A DNA stretch of 64,000 nt from Candidatus Flexicrinis affinis (GTDB lineage Bacteria; Chloroflexota; Anaerolineae; Aggregatilineales; Phototrophicaceae), in the NCBI GenBank assembly GCA_016716525.1, contig JADJWE010000001.1:2066108-2130107 (forward strand), given 5' to 3'. How positions within the stretch are numbered: the first letter of the stretch is position 1; every line of letters begins with the position of its first letter. The notes under the pieces are model-generated. The model made no database searches and had not been told where the DNA came from. It saw nothing but the letters and a program-made list of their open reading frames with translations. The position numbers and the translations under genes are program-made. Of this stretch, positions 52,895-61,173 are shown piece after piece.

Positions 52895-53494
52895 ATGCCC
52901 ATGGCCGCGATTGAACGCTCAAAATCCATGACTGCTGACGAATTCGACCGCTTTGCATTGGCGGACGAAAACAGCGAGCGCATCCTAGAATTCATCGACG
53001 GTGAGGTCTTCGAAGTGCCAAGTAACCCGTATGCGTCAAAGATCTCCATGCGAGTTGGCGTCCTGATCGGCGTCTACCTTCTCAGGCAGCCAATAGGGCA
53101 CTTGACCGGTGAAGCCGGTGGCTATCGCGTGTCAGGCGACCGGTACGCACCAGATGTTGCATTTGTTCGTCGCGACAAACAAGAAGAGGTTGCGACGGAA
53201 GGCTATAACCCGGTGCCCCCGGATCTCGCCGTCGAGGTCGAATATCCGACCAGCATCAAGTCGCAGCGCCGGCTTGAGAAGAAACTGGCACGGTACGCGG
53301 CAGACGGCACTACGGTGTGGGTCGTCTATCCCGAGACGCGAGAAGTCGAAGTCCACACGCCTAACCAGCCCGTACGGATCGTCGGCATTGACGGCGCACT
53401 CGACGGCGGCGACATCCTGCCCGGATTCACGCTCGCCGTCAGAGACATCTTCCCCGACAGTGACGCCCCAGACGTGCCCACGTCGGGCGCCTAA
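52895..53494 (+). CDS. Uma2-family (DUF820) endonuclease-like protein
   Basis: A 199-residue PD-(D/E)xK-fold protein of the Uma2 family, expanded in cyanobacteria and Chloroflexota and of unclear role. The core is ERILEFIDGEVFEVPS, the catalytic Asp in DRYAPDVAFV, Glu in PPDLAVEVEYPT and a Lys-rich helix IKSQRRLEKKLARYAADG. GTTVWVVYPETREVEVHTP gives the last strands. Start either ATG 52895 or ATG 52901; GAGGTGAGG lies upstream. Its stop shares CTAA with the YcaQ gene stop. Some members lie in mobile elements, but I see no sign of one here. Confidence 0.85.
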   Translation: MPMAAIERSKSMTADEFDRFALADENSERILEFIDGEVFEVPSNPYASKISMRVGVLIGVYLLRQPIGHLTGEAGGYRVSGDRYAPDVAFVRRDKQEEVATEGYNPVPPDLAVEVEYPTSIKSQRRLEKKLARYAADGTTVWVVYPETREVEVHTPNQPVRIVGIDGALDGGDILPGFTLAVRDIFPDSDAPDVPTSGA

Positions 53495-54705
53495 TCCAGA
53501 CCCGAAGACTTTAGCGCGTCCGCGAAGGCCGGCGAGTCGGTATCGGTGATTCGCACTTCGGGCGTGCCGTGCCACTGCGCGAAATCGTGCAGCGCGCTGT
53601 TGAGCCCCGCCACCAGCTTGTTTGTCACCTTCACACCCGTCTCGAGGTGCAGACGTCGTATCTCCAGCACCCCGTCCTTGCGATGCGCTTTCGGGTCAAG
53701 CCGCCCGACCATTTTCGCCCCGTGCAGGATCGGCAGCGTGAAGTAGCCGAACTTGCGCTTGTGCTCCGGTGTATAAACCTCGATCTTGTAGTCCATGCCG
53801 AACAACCCGAGCAGGCGTTCGCGATCCCACACCACCGGATCGAACGGTGACAGCACCGTTGTTCGACTGGCCTTCACCGCGCGGTCAGCGATCTGCTGCA
53901 ACGTATCGAGATCGTCACGGTGGGCATACCACGCCTGCGGATCATCCCCGACGTGCACCTTGGTCAACGTGCCGGCCTTCACCAGTCCGGGCAGGACGCG
54001 CTTGACGTCTCCCTTCTTGATGCGGAAGTAGTCGGCCAGCCAGCGCTCTGGCGCGACGCCGAGCATGCTCACCGTGCGCTCGACCCAGTCGGCATGAATC
54101 GAGTTGACGTCGGGCGTCTTGGCGTCATCCCATGGATATACGCGCTCCTGTAGATCATAGATGCGTTGGAAGTTCTCTCGCCGGGCGACCATCAGCTCGC
54201 CGAAATCGAATAAGCACTCGAGCGCCAGCTTCTCGGACTTCCAGTTCCACCAGCCGCCCCGAGCGTCGGGGGTACGTTCGAAATCCGCCGAGCGCACTTC
54301 GCCATTCTCATGGACATGCTTGCGCACAGCCTCGATCGTGTCTTGCAGTTCTCGGCGGGACACCCACGCATTCACCCGGCTGTCCGGCGCACGCCGTTCG
54401 AGCATGAAACGCCGATACTGCCCGAAGGACTCGATCGGGAGGAAACAGGCCGCATGCGCCCAATACTCGAACAGTTTGCGCTCGGCCAGCAGATCGGTCA
54501 GCCAGTTCAGCGGATAGTGCCCGAGCCGGCTCCACAGCACCAGATACGGGCTGCGGTTGACCACACTGATCGTGTCGATCTGCAGGACGCCCATACGCCG
54601 GATGGTGGTCAACAAGTCCGCTTTCCTGACCTTGCGCTGGCGGCCAGTGAGTCCCTGCGCGTGCAGCAGCGCCGTCCGCGCGTGGTCGAGTGTCAGCCGT
54701 AACAT
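53491..54705 (-). CDS. YcaQ/AlkX-type DNA glycosylase (HTH_42 family)
   Basis: A 404-residue winged-helix protein of the YcaQ family, which unhooks DNA interstrand cross-links and removes bulky alkyl adducts. The signature QxD is Gln42 and Asp44 in VLQIDTISVVNRSPYLVLWSRLG, and the winged-helix repeats include the block ERWLADYFRIKKGDVKRVLPGLVKAG and VLSPFDPVVWDRERLLGLFGMDYKIEVYTPEHKR, all conserved in the family. The ATG at 54705 begins directly in the first domain. A promoter and an SOS-type box precede it, in keeping with damage induction. Confidence 0.88.
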   Translation of the reverse strand: MLRLTLDHARTALLHAQGLTGRQRKVRKADLLTTIRRMGVLQIDTISVVNRSPYLVLWSRLGHYPLNWLTDLLAERKLFEYWAHAACFLPIESFGQYRRFMLERRAPDSRVNAWVSRRELQDTIEAVRKHVHENGEVRSADFERTPDARGGWWNWKSEKLALECLFDFGELMVARRENFQRIYDLQERVYPWDDAKTPDVNSIHADWVERTVSMLGVAPERWLADYFRIKKGDVKRVLPGLVKAGTLTKVHVGDDPQAWYAHRDDLDTLQQIADRAVKASRTTVLSPFDPVVWDRERLLGLFGMDYKIEVYTPEHKRKFGYFTLPILHGAKMVGRLDPKAHRKDGVLEIRRLHLETGVKVTNKLVAGLNSALHDFAQWHGTPEVRITDTDSPAFADALKSSGLD

Positions 54706-54730
54706 AGGCGTTGCCTTCTGGTGAAAATGA

Positions 54731-54742
54731 GAACATGTGTTC
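54731..54742. promoter_or_regulatory. SOS-type (LexA) box upstream of the YcaQ gene
   Basis: GAACATGTGTTC is a perfect GAAC-N4-GTTC palindrome, the core of the LexA site used in Gram-positive bacteria and relatives. It overlaps the expected transcription start 26 bases before the ATG. No lexA gene is in the window, so the regulator is inferred. Confidence 0.55.
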
Positions 54743-54746
54743 CGTA

Positions 54747-54775
54747 ATTCTAGCATAGTGTGCCTTCACGGGCAA
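54747..54775 (-). promoter_or_regulatory. Promoter of the YcaQ gene
   Basis: Minus-strand TTGCCC (54775-54770), 17-base spacer and TAGAAT (54752-54747), followed immediately by the LexA-like box. Confidence 0.6.
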
Positions 54776-54875
54776 CGCAGGTGTCAGTCTAATGCGGTGC
54801 CGGCAGGATACTGTGCTGGGTCGCCGTTTACGGTAGACTCGCTACGTTTCGCACCTGATGAAAAGGATGTCAGCA

Positions 54876-55829
54876 ATGCGCGTTGTCGTGATTGGCGCCA
54901 CAGGGCACGTTGGAACATACATGATCCCTCGTTTGGTCGAAGCGGGACACGAGGTAATCGCATTGAGCCGCGGGCAGCGTACGCCGTATCAGCCGCACGC
55001 CGCGTGGGATTCTGTACAACAGATCACGATCGACCGCGACGCCGAAGACGCGGCGGGTACGTTCGGCGGGCGGATCCGCGATCTCAAACCGGATATCGTG
55101 ATCGACATGATCTGCTTCACGCGAGGCAGTGCCCAACACCTCGTCGAGGCGCTGCGGGGTCACGTTCAGCATTTCCTGCACTGCGGCACGGTCTGGGCAC
55201 ACGGGCACAGCGTGGAGGTTCCGACCGTCGAGGAAAGTCCGCGTCAGCCATTTGGCGACTACGGTGTACAGAAGTGGCAGATCGAGTCGTACCTGCTTGA
55301 CGAAGCGCGGCGGACCGGCTTCCCCGCCACTATTCTGATGCCCGGCCACATCGTCGGCAGGGGCTGGCTTCCGATCAATCCGGCCGGGCACGTCGACCCG
55401 AACGTGTTCGTCAAGCTGGCCCGGGGCGAGCCCCTTGCCCTGCCCAATCTCGGCCTCGAAACGCTGCACCATGTCCACGCCGACGACGTCGCGCAAGCGT
55501 TCATGCAGGCGATCGCCAATTGGTCCAGCGCGGTGGGCGAGAATTTCCACGTCGTGTCTTCCGCAGCACTCACGCTGCGCGGATATGCCGAGGCGGTCGC
55601 AGGGTGGTTCGGGCAGAAGGCGCAGCTCTCTTATCTGCCGTGGGACGAGTGGCGGACGACCGTCTCGGAGAACGATGCCGCGGCCACATGGGACCACATC
55701 GCCCACAGCCCGAACTGCAGCATCGCCAAAGCGCAGCGGCTGATTGGATACCAGCCGCGATACACCTCGCTTCAAGCGATCCGCGAGGCCGTCATGGACC
55801 TGATCGAACGGGGCGTCATTGCGGTCTAG
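54876..55829 (+). CDS. NAD-dependent epimerase/dehydratase, atypical SDR
   Basis: A 317-residue Rossmann-fold protein with GATGHVG at 7-13 for the dinucleotide and Tyr129-x3-Lys133 (GDYGVQKW), the SDR active-site pair. ICFTRGSAQHLVEALRGHVQHFLHCGTVWAHG gives the usual Ser/Thr region. The C-terminal half resembles nucleotide-sugar epimerases, but the substrate cannot be named. The ATG at 54876 has AAGGA upstream, so it is preferred to the ATG at 54858. It stands alone and is followed by a terminator. Confidence 0.8.
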   Translation: MRVVVIGATGHVGTYMIPRLVEAGHEVIALSRGQRTPYQPHAAWDSVQQITIDRDAEDAAGTFGGRIRDLKPDIVIDMICFTRGSAQHLVEALRGHVQHFLHCGTVWAHGHSVEVPTVEESPRQPFGDYGVQKWQIESYLLDEARRTGFPATILMPGHIVGRGWLPINPAGHVDPNVFVKLARGEPLALPNLGLETLHHVHADDVAQAFMQAIANWSSAVGENFHVVSSAALTLRGYAEAVAGWFGQKAQLSYLPWDEWRTTVSENDAAATWDHIAHSPNCSIAKAQRLIGYQPRYTSLQAIREAVMDLIERGVIAV

Positions 55830-55860
55830 GCGCATACTGCGCGCGGGTCAAAAGCAAAAG

Positions 55861-55890
55861 AAAACGCCGCCCGATTTCGAGCGGCGTTTT
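55861..55890. terminator. Bidirectional terminator between the epimerase and oppF
   Basis: AAAACGCCGC, a 10-base loop and GCGGCGTTTT. A- and T-tracts let it act on both convergent transcripts. Confidence 0.85.
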
Positions 55891-55913
55891 GACTGCGTTG
55901 TGTGTCGCGGCGC

Positions 55914-56942
55914 CTAGACCGCCGGCACGCGGTGGCAGGCCACAAAGTGACCCGGCGTGACCTCGATAAGCTCGGGGTCCGGATCGCGGTGGCAATACTC
56001 GATCTTCACCGGGCAGCGCGTGTTGAAGTTGCAGCCAACCGGCGGGTTGGCCGGGCTGGGCAAGTCGCCGGCGATGAGGATGCGCTGGCGCTTCTCTTCC
56101 ACGCTCGGGTCAGGGACCGGCACCGCGGAAAGCAGCGCCTGCGTGTACGGATGCAGCGGGTTGTCATACAGCTCGTCGGTGGGAGCCAGCTCGACGATCT
56201 TGCCGAGGTACATCACGGCCACGCGGTCGCAAATGTGCCGCACCATCGACAGGTCATGGGCGATGAACAGGTACGTCAGGTTGAGTTCCTGCTGCAAGTC
56301 CTCGAGCAGGTTGACGACCTGCGCCTGAATCGAAACGTCGAGCGCCGAAATCGGCTCGTCGCACACGATGAACTTCGGGTTCAGCGCAAGCGCGCGCGCG
56401 ATACCGATGCGCTGACGCTGACCGCCGGAAAACTCATGCGGGTACCGGTTGATGTAGAACGGGTTGAGGCCCACGCGCTCGAGCAGCGCCTCGACGTTCT
56501 CGCGTAGCTCACGACCGCGCATGATGTTGTGAATGCGCAGCGGCTCGCTTACGATGTTGCCAACCGTCATGCGCGGGTTGAGCGACGCAAACGGGTCCTG
56601 AAAAATGATCTGCATCTCACGGCGCAGGGCGCGCAGTTCCTCGCCCTTCATCGTGGTCAGCTCGCGCCCCTCAAAGACGACCGAGCCGGACGTCGGGCGG
56701 TAGAGCTGAAGGATAGTACGGCCGGTGGTACTCTTGCCACAGCCGGACTCGCCCACGAGGCCGAGTGTTTCGCCGCGCTTGACGTCAAAGCTGATGCCGT
56801 CGACCGCACGCACAGCGCCGACTTGCCGCTGGATAATCAAACCCGACGTAATCGGGAAGTGCTTGTTGAGATTGCGGACGCTGAGGATCGTATCTGCGGC
56901 CGCCGCCGTCTTCGGTTGAACCGCGCTCGCCACTGCCGACAT
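55914..56942 (-). CDS. oppF: Oligopeptide/dipeptide ABC transporter ATPase OppF
   Basis: A 342-residue ATPase. VRNLNKHFPITSG, Walker A GESGCGKST, the long Q-loop segment MQIIFQDPFASLNPRMTVGNIVSEPLRIHNI, signature FSGGQRQRIGIARAL and FIVCDEPISALDVSIQAQVVNLLEDLQ are those of OppF/DppF. The C-terminal extension with Cys in GCNFNTRCPVKIEYCHRDP is the peptide-transporter oligopeptide-binding-C region. Its ATG is directly adjacent to the oppD stop (TAA-ATG). No permease or binding-protein genes are here, so the membrane part must be encoded elsewhere. Confidence 0.92.
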   Translation of the reverse strand: MSAVASAVQPKTAAAADTILSVRNLNKHFPITSGLIIQRQVGAVRAVDGISFDVKRGETLGLVGESGCGKSTTGRTILQLYRPTSGSVVFEGRELTTMKGEELRALRREMQIIFQDPFASLNPRMTVGNIVSEPLRIHNIMRGRELRENVEALLERVGLNPFYINRYPHEFSGGQRQRIGIARALALNPKFIVCDEPISALDVSIQAQVVNLLEDLQQELNLTYLFIAHDLSMVRHICDRVAVMYLGKIVELAPTDELYDNPLHPYTQALLSAVPVPDPSVEEKRQRILIAGDLPSPANPPVGCNFNTRCPVKIEYCHRDPDPELIEVTPGHFVACHRVPAV

Positions 56943-57959
56943 TTACAGCTTCCCTTCCGTTTCAGCCTTGAGAGCCGCCGGTAGGTCGTACCAGGCCGCG
57001 ACAAGATGACCTTCAACACTACCCGCGGCTTGGCGCAGCGGTGGGGTTTCCGTCCAGCAGCGTTCACTGCGATACGGGTTGCGCGGCGCGAATGCGTCGC
57101 CGACAGGTTCAACGCGCATATCTGGTGGCGAACCTTCGATCTGCACCAAACGTTGACGCCCGCCAGCGACATCGAGGCGAGGCAGCGATCGGAGCAAGCC
57201 GAGCGTATATGCGTTGCGCGGATCCTGGAACACGGAGCGGATCGGCCCGCGTTCGATGATCCGGCCAGCGTACATGACGTTGATCGTATCGGCGAGGCCG
57301 GCCACGACACCGAGGTCGTGTGTGATCCAGATCATCGCCATGCCAAGTTCTTTCTGAAGCTGCTTGACCAGTTCGATGATCTGCGCCTGAATGGTGACGT
57401 CCAGCGCGGTCGTCGGCTCGTCGGCGATCAATAGTTTCGGGTTGCAGCTCAGCGCCATGGCGATCATGATGCGCTGCCGCATCCCGCCCGAAAACTGGTG
57501 CGGATAGTTCTTCAGGCGCCGGCGTGCGTCTGGAATGCCGACCATATCGATCAGCTCGGCAGCACGGTTGTCGGCCTGCGTGTTGTTCATACCCAGATGA
57601 AGCTTAAGGGCTTCGGTGATCTGCGTGCCAACCGTGAGCACCGGATTGAGCGAGGTCATGGGGTCTTGGAAGATCATGGCGATCTCCGCCCCGCGCACCA
57701 GCCGCATCTCGTCACGGCTCAGCTTGAGCAGGTCGCGCCCCTGAAAATTCACCTCACCGTTGGTGACTTTTCCGGGCGGGCTGGGGATCAGCCCCATAAT
57801 CGACAGGGCATGCACGGACTTGCCGCTGCCCGATTCCCCAACAACGCCCAGCGTCTCACCCTCGTTCAGCACATAACTTACGTCGTTGACGGCGTAAATT
57901 GTGCCTTCTTGGGTATAGAAGCGGGTGACGAGGTTTTTCACCTCCATCAACACACCCAC
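56943..57959 (-). CDS. oppD: Oligopeptide/dipeptide ABC transporter ATPase OppD
   Basis: A 338-residue ATPase and partner of OppF. MEVKNLVTRFYTQEGTIYAVNDVSYVLNEGETLGVVGESGSGKS (Walker A), MIFQDPMTSLNPVLTVGTQI, the signature FSGGMRQRIMIAMAL and LLIADEPTTALDVTIQAQIIELVKQLQ are characteristic. The start GTG at 57959 has GGAGG six bases upstream, whereas the ATG at 57947 has none and the longer frame lacks a site. A leader of ~120 bases and a promoter precede it. Confidence 0.92.
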   Translation of the reverse strand: MGVLMEVKNLVTRFYTQEGTIYAVNDVSYVLNEGETLGVVGESGSGKSVHALSIMGLIPSPPGKVTNGEVNFQGRDLLKLSRDEMRLVRGAEIAMIFQDPMTSLNPVLTVGTQITEALKLHLGMNNTQADNRAAELIDMVGIPDARRRLKNYPHQFSGGMRQRIMIAMALSCNPKLLIADEPTTALDVTIQAQIIELVKQLQKELGMAMIWITHDLGVVAGLADTINVMYAGRIIERGPIRSVFQDPRNAYTLGLLRSLPRLDVAGGRQRLVQIEGSPPDMRVEPVGDAFAPRNPYRSERCWTETPPLRQAAGSVEGHLVAAWYDLPAALKAETEGKL

Positions 57960-58086
57960 GGTCCACCTCCACCTAACCCCAAAGCGCGCTGCCGCGCGTT
58001 GTAAAGCCAACTTGAAACTGCGTATGAGCGCAACTTGCCGCCCGACGGGTTGGACTCCCCAGTCATCCCCCGCCTACGCGTGTCGA

Positions 58087-58115
58087 ATTGTAGCCTAATG
58101 ACCATTCCGCCACAA
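58087..58115 (-). promoter_or_regulatory. oppDF promoter
   Basis: Minus-strand TTGTGG (58115-58110), 17-base spacer and TACAAT (58092-58087). Confidence 0.5.
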
Positions 58116-58190
58116 GTTTTACTGCGCTTAACGCAAATTTGGTATGTCTTTCGAGTAGTCTAACAAAGACCTAATGATTCTACGGTTAGG

Positions 58191-58211
58191 TTGAGCGACG
58201 CTCAAGCGTCG
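58191..58211. promoter_or_regulatory. Two overlapping inverted repeats, possible operator
   Basis: TTGAGC-GAC-GCTCAA (58191-58205) and CGACGCT-CA-AGCGTCG (58196-58211) share bases and cannot both fold at once. They lie in the gap between the oppDF promoter and the DinB-type gene. Confidence 0.4.
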
Positions 58212-58306
58212 AAACTGCGGACAGGAAGCGTGCGCCATGCGCACAGCACCGGACGGGGCCGGCCACCTGATCGCACTACGTTCATTCATTGGATTGAGGA
58301 GCCCTG

Positions 58307-58909
58307 ATGGTTATCGATTTCACCCCACTTCGCGAGCGGAAGCTGAAAGCGGGCGAGTTCTCCGCCCACTACACGCTAGCGGACATTCGCGAAACGGCCG
58401 TCGCTGGTATCGCGTTCATGCGCGAGCTTATCGCCGACCTCGATGACGCCGACGTTACCTTTGACCCTGTCGACCCTGAAGCCAACGATCCGTATGCCCG
58501 CGCCGGCGAAGAGCACATCGGATGGAGCATCGCCCACCTCATCGTACATGTGACCGCTAGCACCGAAGAGGGTGCGGCGCTCACCTCGGTTCTGGCACGT
58601 GGCATCTCCTACCCCAACGAGGTCCGCTTGCGGTACGAGACGGACTGGCGCACCGTGACCAAGAAGTCGCAGCTCGAGCAGCGCCTCGACGAAAGCCTGC
58701 GGATGCGTCTTGCCTTTCTTGACTCAATGCCCGACAAACCGCTGCTCGCCACCGTCAAGCGCAGCGATCGGTTTGTCGAACTGTTCGGCGAGACCGACTA
58801 TAAGGCCACCTACATCTTTAGCCTGATGCACGAGTTCGGGCATCACGCGCAGATGCTCGAGGTCAAGCGGCAGGCGATCGAAGGACGTAAAGCAGCCGCG
58901 GCGCGGTAG
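58307..58909 (+). CDS. DinB-superfamily protein
   Basis: A 200-residue DinB/YfiT-type four-helix protein. Candidate metal ligands are His in WSIAHLIVHVTAS and the pair in SLMHEFGHHAQMLEVKRQAIEG. It is unlike the DinB protein at 25189 except in the core, and about 40 residues longer. The ATG has GAGGAG upstream. Function unknown; a thiol-transferase or metal-binding role is a family-level guess. Confidence 0.8.
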   Translation: MVIDFTPLRERKLKAGEFSAHYTLADIRETAVAGIAFMRELIADLDDADVTFDPVDPEANDPYARAGEEHIGWSIAHLIVHVTASTEEGAALTSVLARGISYPNEVRLRYETDWRTVTKKSQLEQRLDESLRMRLAFLDSMPDKPLLATVKRSDRFVELFGETDYKATYIFSLMHEFGHHAQMLEVKRQAIEGRKAAAAR

Positions 58910-58952
58910 CCGGAAACCTGTGCAATAGCACCAAACATTGAGGCCGGCGCAA

Positions 58953-58981
58953 TTGACGTTGCCGGCTGACAGGCCTATGAT
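58953..58981 (+). promoter_or_regulatory. Promoter of the potassium-transporter gene
   Basis: TTGACG (58953-58958), 17-base spacer and TATGAT (58976-58981) match five of six in both boxes. GCCGGC occurs on either side of the -35 (58943-58948 and 58961-58966) and may be a regulatory repeat. The leader of ~35 bases is too short to hold a c-di-AMP riboswitch. Confidence 0.7.
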
Positions 58982-59021
58982 CGAACCGTAGTGCTTTTGC
59001 GGGGTAGTTCTAGGTCATCAC

Positions 59022-60998
59022 ATGGTTGATATTCGCCGGACCCTCATCGGGGCGCCGCTCGCAACCCACCAAGCAATTGAACAGCGCCTTTCGAAAGTAA
59101 AGGCGCTGGCTGTGTTTAGCTCCGACGCGCTCAGCTCGAGTGCTTACGCGACCGAGGCGATCCTGCTCGTCTTGATTGCCGCCGGCACAGGCGCGCTGGC
59201 CGTGAGCTGGCCCATTGCCATCGGCATCGCTTCGCTACTGCTGATCGTCAGTTTCTCCTACTTCCAGACGATTCACGCCTACCCTAACGGGGGCGGCGCG
59301 TACATCGTCGCGAAGGACAACCTAGGCACGTTTCCGGGGCTGATCGCTGCCGCGGCGCTGCTCATCGACTACATCCTCACCGTCGCCGTGTCGGTATCTG
59401 CGGGCGTCGCTGCGCTCACATCCGCGTTTCCGGAAATCGCACACCTGCGTGTTCCATTGGCGATCGTGATCGTCGCCTTCATGACGTTGATGAACCTTCG
59501 TGGTGTCAAGGAATCCGGCACGTTCTTCACAATTCCGACGTATGCCTTCGTCATCGGCATCTTGATGATGCTTGGTTGGGGCCTCGTCCGCATCGTCACG
59601 GGCAACATCCCCGCCCCTCACGAAGGCCAGATCCTGACCGATGGCATCATCGGCGCGACCGAGGGCCTGACGCTGTTTATCGTCTTGCGCGCGTTCGCCG
59701 CGGGTTGTACCGCACTCACCGGTGTCGAAGCCATCAGCAACGGAATTCCGGCTTTCAAGCCTCCAGAAAGCAAGAACGCCGGGCAGACTCTTATCGTGAT
59801 GGTAACGATTCTATCGACGCTGTTCATCGGCATTACGTTCCTCGCCAACCACTTCCCGATCGAAGTGGGTGGGCATGGCGGGCAAACCGTCCTCGCGCAG
59901 ATCAACGCCGAGGTATTTGGTGAAAGCACGGTCTTCTTCTACTACGTGCAGTTCGCCACGCTGTTCATCCTATCGTTAGCGGCCAATACGGCCTTCAACG
60001 GCTTTCCGCGACTTGCGTCGCTCATCTCGGCCGACCGGTTTCTGCCGCGCCAATTGACGAACTTCGGCGATCGGCTGGTGTATAGCAATGGCATCATACT
60101 GCTGGCTGTGCTGGCGTCACTGCTCATCGTGATCTTCGACGCGCGCGAACACAGTCTGCTTCCATTGTATGCCGTTGGCGTGTTCATCAGCTTCACGCTC
60201 TCGCAAAGCGGCATGGTCATTCATTGGCTGCGCGACCGTAGTCGTGAAGGATTCGTCCCGACTGGATCGTGGCGGTTCAAACTGGGCATGAACGCGTTCG
60301 GTGCGGTGTGCACGTTCGTCGTCGGGATCATCCTGATGGTGACGAAGTTTGCCGAGGGCGCGTGGCTCGTGATGGTCGCGATCCCGCTGCTGATCGCGAT
60401 GTTCCTCAAGATCCATAGTCACTATGGTGAGGTCGCGCACTCGTTGTCGCTTGATGGCCTTTCACCCACCCCGCCGCGGGTACGTAATTTGCTGCGCAAC
60501 CACGCGCCGATGATCGTGCTGATGAACAGCCTCAACCGCTCGTCGCTGCAAGCGCTCGAGTACGCGCTGCAGATCAGTGACAATGTGCGCGCGCTGGCGA
60601 TCGCCGTCGAACCTGCGCAGATCGAGGTCCTGCGCAAGAAGTGGACGCAGTGGAACCTCGACGAAGTCCCGCTGGACATTATCGAATCGCCGTTCCGTCA
60701 GATCAGTGTTCCGTTGGTACAGTACCTGCATGAACGCGACACGGCCGATCCCGAGCGCCTGCCGACCATTGTGGTCATCCCGCAGTTCGTCGTGTCGAAG
60801 TGGTGGGAGAACCTGCTGCACAACGGGACGACGAGCGTGATCCGCGCCGCTCTGTATACCGATCAGATCGAACGCGGGCATGGGCGTCCGGTGGTATTCG
60901 TGCCGTACCGCATCGGCGATACGTTGTACCAACCGGACATCATAGGCCGCGAATTGCCCAAGAAAGGCGACCCGAGCGGCGACGAGCTGCAGGGGTAG
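59022..60998 (+). CDS. KimA-like APC-superfamily potassium transporter
   Basis: A 658-residue protein with 12 predicted membrane helices (to ~450) and a C-terminal USP-like soluble domain (~480-658). LSKVKALAVFSSDALSSSAYATEAILLVLIAAG, the long FSYFQTIHAYPNGGGAYIVAKDNLGTFPGLIAAAALLIDYILTVAVSVSAGVAALTSAFP block and LRGVKESGTFF are close to Bacillus KimA (YdaO). KimA is a proton-coupled K+ uptake system inhibited by c-di-AMP. Amino-acid transport is the main alternative, as KimA lies in the APC family. ATG at 59022. Confidence 0.82.
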   Translation: MVDIRRTLIGAPLATHQAIEQRLSKVKALAVFSSDALSSSAYATEAILLVLIAAGTGALAVSWPIAIGIASLLLIVSFSYFQTIHAYPNGGGAYIVAKDNLGTFPGLIAAAALLIDYILTVAVSVSAGVAALTSAFPEIAHLRVPLAIVIVAFMTLMNLRGVKESGTFFTIPTYAFVIGILMMLGWGLVRIVTGNIPAPHEGQILTDGIIGATEGLTLFIVLRAFAAGCTALTGVEAISNGIPAFKPPESKNAGQTLIVMVTILSTLFIGITFLANHFPIEVGGHGGQTVLAQINAEVFGESTVFFYYVQFATLFILSLAANTAFNGFPRLASLISADRFLPRQLTNFGDRLVYSNGIILLAVLASLLIVIFDAREHSLLPLYAVGVFISFTLSQSGMVIHWLRDRSREGFVPTGSWRFKLGMNAFGAVCTFVVGIILMVTKFAEGAWLVMVAIPLLIAMFLKIHSHYGEVAHSLSLDGLSPTPPRVRNLLRNHAPMIVLMNSLNRSSLQALEYALQISDNVRALAIAVEPAQIEVLRKKWTQWNLDEVPLDIIESPFRQISVPLVQYLHERDTADPERLPTIVVIPQFVVSKWWENLLHNGTTSVIRAALYTDQIERGHGRPVVFVPYRIGDTLYQPDIIGRELPKKGDPSGDELQG

Positions 60999-61022
60999 TC
61001 ACTTCAACCTGCAACGTAATTG

Positions 61023-61051
61023 AACAAGGGTAGCCGAGCGCGGCCCTTGTT
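61023..61051. terminator. Hairpin after the potassium-transporter gene
   Basis: AACAAGGG and CCCTTGTT, with an inner GCC/GGC pairing. It lacks a good T-run, so termination is likely but not certain. Confidence 0.5.
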
Positions 61052-61065
61052 GCGTATCTGGGGCG

Positions 61066-61106
61066 TGAATCGACGGGACACGGCAGTGCCGTGTCCCGTC
61101 GATTCA
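61066..61106. repeat. 41-base palindrome with 20-base arms
   Basis: Arms 61066-61085 and 61087-61106 are perfect reverse complements separated by one base; the centre reads GACACGGCAGTGCCGTGTC. It resembles dispersed intergenic palindromes known in other bacteria, with GGGACACGG as the core. Confidence 0.85.
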
Positions 61107-61113
61107 ATATGTG

Positions 61114-61168
61114 CGCGAATATCACACGCGAACCTCACGCCTGACGACTGTCTACTGACACCTGACAA
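61114..61168. repeat. Two short tandem repeats: 13-mer pair and heptamer series
   Basis: CGCGAATATCACA and CGCGAACCTCACG (61114-61139) are a 13-base tandem pair (10/13). From 61134, five heptamers follow: CTCACGC, CTGACGA, CTGTCTA, CTGACAC, CTGACAA, like the short tandemly repeated sequences of cyanobacteria. They occupy the gap downstream of the convergent acyl-CoA synthetase gene. Confidence 0.6.
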
Positions 61169-61173
61169 CTTCC

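Larger units (their letters stand above)
57960..58306. other. 347-base gap between oppD and the DinB-type gene
   Basis: No gene is visible here. The leftward oppDF leader and promoter take up the left part, and the right part holds inverted repeats (58191-58211) and the ribosome-binding site of the DinB gene. The rest is AT-richer than average and unremarkable. Confidence 0.5.

Noticed and set aside
52895..53494. Mobile element carrying Uma2
   Set aside because: No transposase, terminal repeat or target duplication around it; Uma2 genes are common as solitary genes.
58910..59021. c-di-AMP (ydaO) riboswitch upstream of the KimA-like gene
   Set aside because: The promoter leaves only about 35 bases of leader and no conserved riboswitch core is visible.
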